From Nocardia asteroides (GTDB taxonomy: Bacteria > Actinomycetota > Actinomycetes > Mycobacteriales > Mycobacteriaceae): 64,000 nucleotides of DNA. This document shows, piece after piece, positions 32,586 to 40,417 of this stretch. The stretch is from assembly GCF_900637185.1 (NCBI RefSeq), contig NZ_LR134352.1, forward strand, positions 2,346,001 to 2,410,000, read 5' to 3'. The position numbers and the translations under genes are program-made. The notes under the pieces are model-generated. The model saw only the letters and a list, made by a program, of their open reading frames with translations, made no database searches and was not told the DNA's origin. Positions within the stretch are counted from its first letter, which is position 1; every line of letters starts with the position of its first letter.

Positions 32586-35051
32586 TCACTCGTCGCGGTC
32601 CGGGCGGGTGTCGGTGAGGCGGGCGCGAGCGGCGGCAGCGATCTCCCGGGCACGCCCGGGGATCGGCGGGTCCAGCGGCCGGGTGGTGAGGGTGAACGGT
32701 CTGGCGTTGCGGCCGTCGACCAGCAGGCGGGCGGCTGCGTGGAAGGCGTCGAGGTGAGACAGGTCGTGCTCGGACAGCCACGGGTCGGTGTGGCGGGCCA
32801 GATCGCGCGCGTCGTCGGGCGACACGGCGAAGACGATCTTGTTGCGCGCGTTGGCCGAGATGCCGTCACGCAGTTCGCGCGAGAGCTGGCCCAAGTTCTG
32901 ATGCGCCAGGAGCAAGGAGAGCCGGAGTCCGCGGGCTTCGGCGAGCATGTCCTCGATCGGCGTGCTCAAGTTGAGGAAGTTCTGCGCCTCGTCGAGCACG
33001 AGCGCGGCGTCAGGCCGGTCAGCGGCGGCGACCCGGGCTCTGGCGGTCACTGCCTGCCATGTACGCGCGACCAGCAGTGACCCGACCAGTCGGGAGGTCT
33101 CCTCGCCGAGTGAGCCTTTCGGCAATCGGGCCAGGCAGATGCCGCCGTGGTCGAGGATGTCGCCGAAGTCCACGGTCGAGGGGCCACCGGCGATGGCCGC
33201 GCGCACGAACGGGCGCAGCAGGAACGCCCTCAGCTTGTTCAGTAGGGGGCCGGTGAGCTGGGCGCGGCCGGTGTCGGAGAGTTGCTCGTAGGAGTCCCAG
33301 AACCCGCGCAGGACCGGATCGGCGGTGGTGCGGGTGACCCGGGACCGGAACGCACCCTCGGTGAGCAGGCGGGGCAGGTCGGCCAGGGTCGCGGTCCCGG
33401 GCTGCGCGCACAAGGTGAGCAGGCTCGCGCGCATGATGTCGTCGGTGCGCGGCCCCCACCACTGGTGAAAGATCCGGCGGAAAACTGTGGTCAGGTTGTC
33501 GACCGCGAGATCCATCCCCGCGCGCCCGATCCGGCCGATGTCGAGCGGATTCACACACGGCGGAGCACTGGATGCGTCGGCGTCGAAGAGCACCACCCGC
33601 TCACCCATGCGCGACGGCAGCCTCGACAAGACATCGGTGACGAGGTCGCCTTTCGGGTCGATCACGATCACCCCGCGCCCCGCCTCGGCGTCATCGAGGA
33701 TCGTGCGCGCCAGCAGCGTGGATTTGCCGACCCCGGTCGGGCCGAGGATGTGCAGGTGGTGACGGGCGTCGGAGACTTTCACCGCGACCGGGCGGCGAGT
33801 GCCGGTGTCGGACATCCCCAACGGCTTCGTGAACTCCCCACCGACGGGGATCTCCGGTGCCGGGGACAGCGCGCGGGCTCCGGCGCGCTGCAGGCCCGGT
33901 AGCCCGTCGTCGGTGGGCAGATGGGCGATCGTGGCCAGCTCGGGCACCGACAACACATCCCCACGCCCGAGACGCCGCTCCCGGATCAACCGCTGAAGGC
34001 GGAAGAGTCGACGGCGACGCCGGTAGTAGTTGTGATCGGTGCACGCCCCGAACGTCGTGGCTAGAGCATCGGCGCGCCCGCGCGCCACCGCTCGCGCTTG
34101 GGCTGTCGAGTCGATCTCGGCGGGGTCGGTGGAGACCGGGATCGAGGCGGCATAGCGGACGACCGTCTCCCAATGCGCCCCTCGCGCTTTGGCCGCTGCC
34201 GCGCGGGCGGCGGCACTGTATTCCAGGGAGGTCTGCCGGTCGGTGCCCCGCGCGCTCCCCACCCCGGTGGCGGTGCGGGAGGCGCGACCGGTGCTCGAGC
34301 CGGGAGTGAGAAGGTCGAGGGCCTCGCGCAGCAGTCCCGCCGCGACACCGGCCCGGGCACCCGTGCTCGCCGCGGAGCGGGTGGCGCGGGCGACGCGGCG
34401 GCCGGTGACCGGGCGGGCGAGGATCTGCACGCACACTGCGTGACCGGGGCCCAGATCGTCGGCGGCGGTGATCAGGTTGCGCACCAGATCACCGGAGTGA
34501 TCGGTGCTCAGCGGGAGTCCCTCGTGGCGCCCGAGGCGCAGCTCGCCTCCGGCCACAATCCGCCGGATCCCTTTGACCGGGTTCGGCAGCGGGGGCCGGG
34601 CGGGTTCGGCTGTGTCGGTGTGCGCGCCGGGCCACGCCGAGGCGACAGCCCGCTCGATCAACCCGGGCGGAACCGTGCCCGGCACCCACAGCCGGATCGC
34701 CGCGCCTTCCTCGGGGGTGACGGTATACTCGAACCCCAGATGTGGCTGCCCCAGCAGCGTTCTCGCCCATGCTGGGCGGAGCTGGCCGATGAGGTGTGCC
34801 CAGAAGGTCAGTGCGCCTTTGGCGTCGACCTCCGGTGGGGTGAGCACGGTGATCTGGCGGGCACGCGCACTCAGCCGGCCTCGCCGCCACCGAACCGTGA
34901 GCCGTACCGCGGCGAGCACCGCGACACCGACCGCGACCAGAAACAGAGCATCGGCGGACACGAGGGCGTGTTCGAGAGCGTCGCGGAGGTCGGCCACGGC
35001 CCGGCTGGGCGCGAGAAGCGCCCGGCCCAGCCATCCCTGCTCGGGATTCAC
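32586..35051 (-). CDS. VirD4/TraD-like type IV coupling ATPase
   Basis: An 821-residue protein. A membrane segment lies near the N-terminus (ADALFLVAVGVAVLAAVRL, about 34-52). The motor domain has Walker A GPTGVGKS (437-444, Lys443), IVIDPKGDLV and Walker B ALVLDEAQNFLNL. The C-terminal half has the type IV DNA-transfer ATPase pattern (LLLAHQNLGQL, ARNKIVFAVSPDDA). It would dock the DNA-protein substrate and pump DNA. The GTG at 35051 overlaps the methyltransferase stop (GTGA), so the start is by coupling. Confidence 0.9.
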   Translation of the reverse strand: MNPEQGWLGRALLAPSRAVADLRDALEHALVSADALFLVAVGVAVLAAVRLTVRWRRGRLSARARQITVLTPPEVDAKGALTFWAHLIGQLRPAWARTLLGQPHLGFEYTVTPEEGAAIRLWVPGTVPPGLIERAVASAWPGAHTDTAEPARPPLPNPVKGIRRIVAGGELRLGRHEGLPLSTDHSGDLVRNLITAADDLGPGHAVCVQILARPVTGRRVARATRSAASTGARAGVAAGLLREALDLLTPGSSTGRASRTATGVGSARGTDRQTSLEYSAAARAAAAKARGAHWETVVRYAASIPVSTDPAEIDSTAQARAVARGRADALATTFGACTDHNYYRRRRRLFRLQRLIRERRLGRGDVLSVPELATIAHLPTDDGLPGLQRAGARALSPAPEIPVGGEFTKPLGMSDTGTRRPVAVKVSDARHHLHILGPTGVGKSTLLARTILDDAEAGRGVIVIDPKGDLVTDVLSRLPSRMGERVVLFDADASSAPPCVNPLDIGRIGRAGMDLAVDNLTTVFRRIFHQWWGPRTDDIMRASLLTLCAQPGTATLADLPRLLTEGAFRSRVTRTTADPVLRGFWDSYEQLSDTGRAQLTGPLLNKLRAFLLRPFVRAAIAGGPSTVDFGDILDHGGICLARLPKGSLGEETSRLVGSLLVARTWQAVTARARVAAADRPDAALVLDEAQNFLNLSTPIEDMLAEARGLRLSLLLAHQNLGQLSRELRDGISANARNKIVFAVSPDDARDLARHTDPWLSEHDLSHLDAFHAAARLLVDGRNARPFTLTTRPLDPPIPGRAREIAAAARARLTDTRPDRDE

Positions 35052-36064
35052 GCGGCCACCGATCCCGGGCCGGTGATCTCGGTGTTCGGCAGAGTCGCCG
35101 CGCTGCCGAACGGGAACCGGCCCGCGCGACGGCGTCCGGTCGCCTCGGTGGCTTCGGGCTTGTGCAGGATGATGACGTCCTCGTGGGCGATGAGGTGCAT
35201 CGGCAGCCCGGCCGCGCGCTGCTTGACAATGAAGTCGCGCTGGAAGAACGAGCTGCGGGCGATGAGTTCGCCGTCGGTGAGGCGGCCCAGCAAGGCCACG
35301 CACCGCTCCACCGGGACCAGCCCGGCCAGCTCGCCGCAGGTGTAGAGGTGGGCGGGCAGCGGCACGAGTTCGGCGTGCTGCCGCCACGGTCGCGCGGTGA
35401 TCACCACATACCCACCGGGCGCGAGGTATTCGGCGGCTCCGGCCAGGATCTTGGTGAACCCGGACAGCAGTCTGCCGAGGCCGACGTTGGCGAGGTTGCC
35501 GCGATCCAGCACCGCGCCGTAGCGGTGGTTGGACTTCAGCACCGGGTCTTTGCGGTTGGCGCGTACGTGCCCGTGCAAGCTGTCGCCGTAAGGAGGAGAA
35601 GTGATGACGAGCTTCGCCTGACCGCGTAGCTCGGCCGGGATCAGATCACCCAGCTTGCGGGCATCGCCGTGGAAGACGTCCGCGGCGAGATCGATCCCGG
35701 CCTCACGAGCGAGCTCGATGTTGGTGCGCGCCAGCTCCGCCCACCGCGACTCGTACTCCACACCCACCGCGCGGCGGCCCAGATGCAGGGACTCGACGAG
35801 GGTGGTGCCAATCCCGCACATCGGGTCGAGCACGAGGTCCCCGGGCCGGGTGTAGGTGTTCACGGCGTGGGCGACGATGGCGGGGAACATCTTCGCGGGA
35901 TGGGCGGTGCTGTCGGGGTGATAGCGGCCCCGCCGCTGCGCGGTGGGCGCGGTCTGCGCGGTGGCCCACACCGACACCGGCGCGACCGCCGGGCCGGTCT
36001 GTGCGGGGGTGCCGGAGTCGATGTCGGCGGTGGCGGTGGCGGTGGTGGTCGGTTCGAGAGTCAT
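35048..36064 (-). CDS. DNA N4/N6-type methyltransferase
   Basis: A 338-residue DNA methylase. VLDPMCGIGTTL (SAM loop, 78-89) and catalytic ITSPPYGDS (154-162) place it in the N4-cytosine/N6-adenine class, in beta order typical of solitary methylases. VVITARPWRQHAELVPLP follows. The start at ATG 36064 is favoured by AAGGAC 8 bp upstream; a longer start at 36121 overlaps the upstream gene and has no ribosome binding site. No restriction endonuclease is adjacent. It may protect the element from host restriction or mark its origin. Confidence 0.85.
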   Translation of the reverse strand: MTLEPTTTATATADIDSGTPAQTGPAVAPVSVWATAQTAPTAQRRGRYHPDSTAHPAKMFPAIVAHAVNTYTRPGDLVLDPMCGIGTTLVESLHLGRRAVGVEYESRWAELARTNIELAREAGIDLAADVFHGDARKLGDLIPAELRGQAKLVITSPPYGDSLHGHVRANRKDPVLKSNHRYGAVLDRGNLANVGLGRLLSGFTKILAGAAEYLAPGGYVVITARPWRQHAELVPLPAHLYTCGELAGLVPVERCVALLGRLTDGELIARSSFFQRDFIVKQRAAGLPMHLIAHEDVIILHKPEATEATGRRRAGRFPFGSAATLPNTEITGPGSVAA

Positions 36065-36113
36065 CGGGGCGTCCTTCGCGTGAGAGTTGCGGTGGGGCAG
36101 AGGGCGGATGGGC

Positions 36114-36758
36114 TCAGCCATGGGCGGGCTGGAGGAAGACGAAGACGTCGGTGTGCGCGACGGTGTGGCGCGCGTTGCCCGAGGGAGCCGGGGTGGGAGT
36201 CGCGGTGACGATCTGCCCGGAGATGGGGGCGGCGATGATGTGCTGGAGGTAGAGCAGATCGGCGGCTTGAGCGGCAGCCACGACCGATCCGGCCGGGTCG
36301 AACAGGATCCCGGAGTCGCTGTGTCGGCAGCGGGAGATAACGACCAGCAACCCGCCCATCGCGAGGACTTCGGTCGCGAGAGCGGTGATGTGCTCGGCGG
36401 CGGCGATCGGGTCGAGATGATCGGCGAGCAGGCTCGCGACGACCAGATCCACCGGCTCGCCCGTCAACGTTTGGTTGGCGGGGGCGTCGAGTCCGTGGCG
36501 TCCCAGATCGCCGATCGTGGACAGTGCGGCGGCGGTGTCGGGCTCGATGATCCGCAACGCCCCTCGGGTGACGGGGGCGGGCCAACCGAGCAGCATCACT
36601 CGCGCGCCGGGCGCGGAGAATTCGGTGATCGTGTGGACCAGAGCCCGATCGGGCCAACGGTCGTCGGGATCGAGCGGCTCGGACCCCAGCGCCCACAGGG
36701 TCGAGGGGACGCGCACGGCGGCGGAGGTGGAACGGGGTCGGCGGGAACTGGCGGGCAT
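36114..36758 (-). CDS. Methyltransferase-fold-like element protein, 214 aa
   Basis: A 214-residue protein heading the leftward transfer operon, with AGGAGG before ATG 36758. The order of elements resembles a Rossmann methyltransferase (FSAPGARVMLLGWP; GEPVDLVVASLLADHLDP; TEVLAMGGLLVVISRCR) but the first glycine motif is weak and no catalytic motif is seen. In similar elements such a protein precedes the DNA methylase, perhaps as a partner subunit. Function uncertain. Confidence 0.65.
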   Translation of the reverse strand: MPASSRRPRSTSAAVRVPSTLWALGSEPLDPDDRWPDRALVHTITEFSAPGARVMLLGWPAPVTRGALRIIEPDTAAALSTIGDLGRHGLDAPANQTLTGEPVDLVVASLLADHLDPIAAAEHITALATEVLAMGGLLVVISRCRHSDSGILFDPAGSVVAAAQAADLLYLQHIIAAPISGQIVTATPTPAPSGNARHTVAHTDVFVFLQPAHG

Positions 36759-36948
36759 TGTGGCCTCCTGAGCGAGAGAGCGGTGTGTACTCGCTTACTT
36801 CCGCCAAAAAGCCGAAATCGGGACACGGGTGCCCGATATTTTTTCTGAGAATTTCCTGAGGCTGAAAATTGGGCCCGGGGAAGGCGGTCCGTTCACTGGG
36901 GTTAAGAATTTTTTTGAGAATTTTTGTGCTGGGTTGCCGATGAGGTGT

Positions 36949-37003
36949 TGCGCACTATCCGGAAACTATCTGAAACATATCCGGTTCATATCCTGGCTCT
37001 ATC
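36949..37003 (-). repeat. 11-bp iteron array, left arm (5 units, minus strand)
   Basis: Read on the minus strand there are five contiguous 11-mers: GATAGAGCCAG, GATATGAACCG, GATATGTTTCA, GATAGTTTCCG, GATAGTGCGCA. Each begins GATA. The 28-bp part at 36966-36993 is an inverted copy of 37105-37132 with three mismatches. Confidence 0.8.
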
Positions 37004-37032
37004 CGCACCTTCACAAGTGCAGGTAGGAGTAC

Positions 37033-37048
37033 ATATCCGGGCGGATAT
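37033..37048. repeat. Central palindrome ATATCCGGGCGGATAT
   Basis: 7-bp arms ATATCCG/CGGATAT around GG, lying between the two iteron arrays. A copy with one mismatch occurs at 21732-21747. Confidence 0.7.
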
Positions 37049-37105
37049 CCGGTGGTCTGGTGGCGGCGTGGCGAGCGATAGCGAAATATTCGCCAATCCG
37101 CGCAG

Positions 37106-37171
37106 GATATGACTTGGATATGTTTCAGATAGGGTTTGGATAGGGTTTGGATGCGTTTCGGATATGGGTGC
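37106..37171 (+). repeat. 11-bp iteron array, right arm (6 units, plus strand)
   Basis: Six contiguous 11-mers on the plus strand: GATATGACTTG, GATATGTTTCA, GATAGGGTTTG (twice), GATGCGTTTCG, GATATGGGTGC. The array points opposite to the left arm and ends 50 bp before the GTG of the next gene. The 11-bp period puts every site on one DNA face. Confidence 0.82.
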
Positions 37172-37221
37172 GAGGTGTCCTTGCGAGGTCGGAAGTTCTC
37201 GACCGAACAAGGAGATCTGTA

Positions 37222-38148
37222 GTGACGAATTCACACGTAGCGACATATGCGGGACCGGGCGGAAAGCCGGGCTCGCCGCTGGCGGTGGTGTGGGCGGGCT
37301 TCGACCGGATGGCCGCCGAAACCCTGCCCGCCGACCCGCGCCCGGTGCCTACCTCGCAGCCCGACCCCGCCACCCCGGTGCCGACGTGGGGGCAGTTGCG
37401 CGAGCGGCTGTGGCACCCGGCCACCCCGATGGCAGAGGTCGACACGATCTGGGTGTGGCTTCTGCAACGGGTCCGCGCCCAGGAGGCTGACGCGATGCTC
37501 GTCTGCGCTGGGCTGGCCGCGCCGATGCTGTCGCGGACCGCCAGTGAGTGCGTGACCTCGAGCCACACCGTCCGCCACGACATCGAGTCCGAAATCCTGA
37601 CCGCGTTCCTGGCCCATCTCCCGCGCGTCGGCCTGGACCAGCCGGGGGTATGGCATCGGCTGCGTTGGGGTGCCTACCGTGCGGCTCTCGCGGCGGCAAC
37701 TGGTCAGCGAACCAGCGTGACCATCGTCGGAGACCTCGACCGTGACCTGGCTGCGCTGGGGGAGCAGGGCCAGGCGATGGTGTCGGAGCCGGGGCACCCC
37801 GAAACGGTGCTGGCCGATGCCGTGGCCGCTGGAGTGATCTCCGCCGACGCGGCCGAACTCATCGCCGCGTCACGGTGGGAGGGCCGGTCACTGACCGCCT
37901 TGGCCGCTGAACGTGGTGTGTCGCTGTGGAAGTTGCGCAAGCAGCGGCCCCGCGCCGAACGCGCTCTGCTCGCATGGCTGAACGACCGTGCCCGCGACGT
38001 CGATCCCGAGCGCACCAGCCCGGTCGAGGCGGCGGCGGTCACCGCCCTCGCACCACCGGATCGGTCACCGCGGCGAGGTCGCCGGCCGAACCGGCACTCG
38101 GTCACTCCAGCACCGTCGAGCATCGAGCACGGGCAGGTGGCGGCATGA
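37222..38148 (+). CDS. HTH (sigma-70 region 4-like) element protein, 308 aa
   Basis: A 308-residue soluble protein, first gene of the rightward transfer operon. AAGGAG lies 7 bp before the GTG. Residues about 215-265 (ADAAELIAASRWEGRSLTAL, AAERGVSLWKLRKQRPRAERAL) form a helix-turn-helix like sigma region 4. The N-terminal part is helical and acidic, and the C-terminus is basic and disordered. It could regulate the divergent promoters, perhaps by binding the iterons 50 bp upstream. The stop overlaps the pilin-like gene start (ATGA). Confidence 0.7.
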   Translation: MTNSHVATYAGPGGKPGSPLAVVWAGFDRMAAETLPADPRPVPTSQPDPATPVPTWGQLRERLWHPATPMAEVDTIWVWLLQRVRAQEADAMLVCAGLAAPMLSRTASECVTSSHTVRHDIESEILTAFLAHLPRVGLDQPGVWHRLRWGAYRAALAAATGQRTSVTIVGDLDRDLAALGEQGQAMVSEPGHPETVLADAVAAGVISADAAELIAASRWEGRSLTALAAERGVSLWKLRKQRPRAERALLAWLNDRARDVDPERTSPVEAAAVTALAPPDRSPRRGRRPNRHSVTPAPSSIEHGQVAA

Positions 38149-38543
38149 ACACCAACCAGGGACATCTCGACCAGACGACGCCACGGTCAGCTCGGCGCGC
38201 GCGGCATTGGCTGCGGGTGCTCGCGGTCGCGGCCACGAGCATGGTGCTGCTGGTACTGATCACCGGATCCGCTTCGGCGACACCACCGAACACCGATGTG
38301 CTGGCCATCGCCTCGTCGTTGGGGGAGGTCATCGACAACGCCCGCAACTGGCTGGTGGGCATCCTGGCCGGGCTGGCGACGTTGTTCTTGACCATCGCCG
38401 GAGCCCGCTACCTGCTCGGCGGCGGCGACCCCAGCGAGATCGAGAAAGCCAAAACCGCCTTCCGCGCCGCGTGCCTGGGATACGCGCTGGCGATGCTGGC
38501 CCCGGTCATCGTCGCCGTGCTCAAGTCCATCATCGGAGCCTGA
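38145..38543 (+). CDS. TrbC/VirB2-like pilin or small T4SS membrane protein
   Basis: A 132-residue protein. A signal peptide-like segment (VLAVAATSMVLLVLITGSASA) is followed by two hydrophobic helices (LVGILAGLATLFLTIAGARY; ACLGYALAMLAPVIVAVLKS). Size, the two-helix topology and the position before the TrbL-like gene match VirB2/TrbC-type proteins of actinobacterial type IV secretion. The start overlaps the upstream stop. Confidence 0.82.
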   Translation: MNTNQGHLDQTTPRSARRARHWLRVLAVAATSMVLLVLITGSASATPPNTDVLAIASSLGEVIDNARNWLVGILAGLATLFLTIAGARYLLGGGDPSEIEKAKTAFRAACLGYALAMLAPVIVAVLKSIIGA

Positions 38544-38545
38544 CC

Positions 38546-40417
38546 GTGACCACCTCGGCCCAGGCACCCCCGGCACCCGCCCGGTTCACACCGGCCGCAC
38601 GCATCGCTGCCGCCAGCGCAGCGGCGGTGCTCGCCGCGGTCCTGATCGCGCTCACCAGTTCCGCCGATGCCGCCGCCCAACCCGCCACCCCAACACCGGC
38701 CCCGCCGGTGACCACCGCACCGGCCACACCCGCCCCGACAACCCCTCCACCGACCACCACAACCCCACGCCGTTGGGTGACACCACCCTCGACCACCACC
38801 CCACCGACAACGACCGCGCCCGGCACGACAACGGCACCCGGATCCGGTTCTGGCTCGGGGTCGGCGGAGTGCGGGGTCACCAACATCAACGGTTGTGTGG
38901 AGAACGCCGTCGACGGGTTCTTCCAGCGGATCGTGGAGACCTCGCTCAACCCGCTGCTGGAACTGCTCTCGCACACCCTGCTCACCACACCCGAACCCGG
39001 GGAGATACCCGAGATCGGGGCTCTGTGGAATCAGTCGTGGCAGATCGTGGTCGCGCTCTACGTCCTGGTCGTGATGGCCGCAGGTGTGCTGTTGATGATG
39101 CGCGAGACCGTCCAAACCCAATGGTCCATCCGCGAACTCGCCCCCCGCTTGGTGATCGGGTTCGCGGCCGGGGGATTGAGCATGATGATCGCCACCGCCG
39201 GAATCGGTTTCGCCAACACCCTCGCCGGTGCACTGGCCGGAGACGGTGTCGACTCCGGATCGGCCGCCGACGCGCTGTCCGAGCTCGCATTCACCAGCCA
39301 CCAGAGCCGAGGCGTGTTCGTGCTGCTGCAACTGGCGCTGTCGGTGATGCTGTTGGTGCTGCTCATCTCCTACGTCGTGCGGGTCACGATCACGATCCTG
39401 CTCATCGTGGGCGCGCCCCTGGCGTTGATGTGTCACGGGCTGCCCGGCCTCGACGGCATCGCCCGCTGGTGGTGGCGCTCCTTCGCCGCGTGCCTGGCGA
39501 TCCAGGTCGTGCAATCACTGACCTTGGTGACCGTCCTACGGGTCCTGCTCACCCCCGGCGGCTGGCACCTCTTCGGCCCCGACACCAACGAGATCGCCGA
39601 CCTCACCGTCGCTTTGGCGTTGATGTTCGTCCTGATCAAAACACCGATGTGGCTGTTGTCGGTGCTCAAGATCGGGCAAGGCCGCTCGTTCCTCGGGTCG
39701 ATCGTGCGCGGGTTCATCGCCTACAAAACCCTCGGCATGCTCAAAGGAGCCACCTCGAGCAGCGCCCGTACCGCTGCCTCGGGGGCATCGGCACGGCGAC
39801 CTCCTCGCCCTGCCCGCGCCCCACGAGCACCTCGCACCGCCGCCAGCAGTGGGCCGCCCGATCCGTACGCGCGGGTGCGCTCGACACGAGACGGGCAGCT
39901 CATGCTGCCCCTGGAAGGAGTCCGCCGGGTCGCCAGGCAACCTAGCCCAACACCGGCCGAGGCGACCGGCACTCCACCGCCGCGTCCCACCCGGTCGGCG
40001 AGGGGACGCCAGCTCGCGCTCGACTTCACTCCGCCGGACCCGTACCGGGGGATCCGCGCCGGGGCCGGGGGACAGTACCCACTCCCGATCCCCGTGCGCC
40101 GCGTCCGCACGACACCGGCGGCCCCGGCCCCGCCACCGGAACGCCCCACCCCTCGACGGCGGACCGAACAGCTCGCCTTCGACTTCACCGAACCCACCCC
40201 GCCCGACCCGTACGCGCGTCTTCGCCCGACGCGCAGCGGCCAGTACCCGCTGCCGTTCCCCGTCACCCGGGTCAAACCCGCCCCACCGCCACCGAACCCA
40301 CCACCACCCGCACCGGCCCCGGCACGTCCGGCGGGGCGGCAGCTGCATCTGCCAATGCCCGATCTGCCCGTGCGCCGCCGCGCGCCTCGCGCCCCGAGAG
40401 GAGGAAACCTCCAGTGA
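38546..40417 (+). CDS. TrbL/VirB6-like conjugation membrane protein with repeat tail
   Basis: A 623-residue protein, GTG start 2 bp after the previous stop. A first hydrophobic helix (AAAVLAAVLIALTSSADAAA) and a Thr/Pro-rich stretch precede a core of about six membrane helices (about 165-415), e.g. IVVALYVLVVMAAGVLLMM and VMLLVLLISYVVRVTITILL. The cytoplasmic tail (about 430-623) is Pro/Arg-rich and contains imperfect repeats with QLALDFT/QLAFDFT, PPDPYxxxR and GQYPLPxPVxRV. It would form the inner-membrane channel; the repeat tail is unusual. Confidence 0.82.
   Translation: MTTSAQAPPAPARFTPAARIAAASAAAVLAAVLIALTSSADAAAQPATPTPAPPVTTAPATPAPTTPPPTTTTPRRWVTPPSTTTPPTTTAPGTTTAPGSGSGSGSAECGVTNINGCVENAVDGFFQRIVETSLNPLLELLSHTLLTTPEPGEIPEIGALWNQSWQIVVALYVLVVMAAGVLLMMRETVQTQWSIRELAPRLVIGFAAGGLSMMIATAGIGFANTLAGALAGDGVDSGSAADALSELAFTSHQSRGVFVLLQLALSVMLLVLLISYVVRVTITILLIVGAPLALMCHGLPGLDGIARWWWRSFAACLAIQVVQSLTLVTVLRVLLTPGGWHLFGPDTNEIADLTVALALMFVLIKTPMWLLSVLKIGQGRSFLGSIVRGFIAYKTLGMLKGATSSSARTAASGASARRPPRPARAPRAPRTAASSGPPDPYARVRSTRDGQLMLPLEGVRRVARQPSPTPAEATGTPPPRPTRSARGRQLALDFTPPDPYRGIRAGAGGQYPLPIPVRRVRTTPAAPAPPPERPTPRRRTEQLAFDFTEPTPPDPYARLRPTRSGQYPLPFPVTRVKPAPPPPNPPPPAPAPARPAGRQLHLPMPDLPVRRRAPRAPRGGNLQ

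Larger units (their letters stand above)
36759..37221. promoter_or_regulatory. Divergent control/origin region of the transfer module
   Basis: This 463-bp AT-richer region separates the leftward and rightward transfer operons. It holds T/A-rich stretches (36905-36926), two inverted arrays of 11-bp iterons and a central palindrome (listed separately), and must include both operon promoters. Location, iterons and AT content make it the best candidate for the element's origin of replication and/or transfer. Confidence 0.6.
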
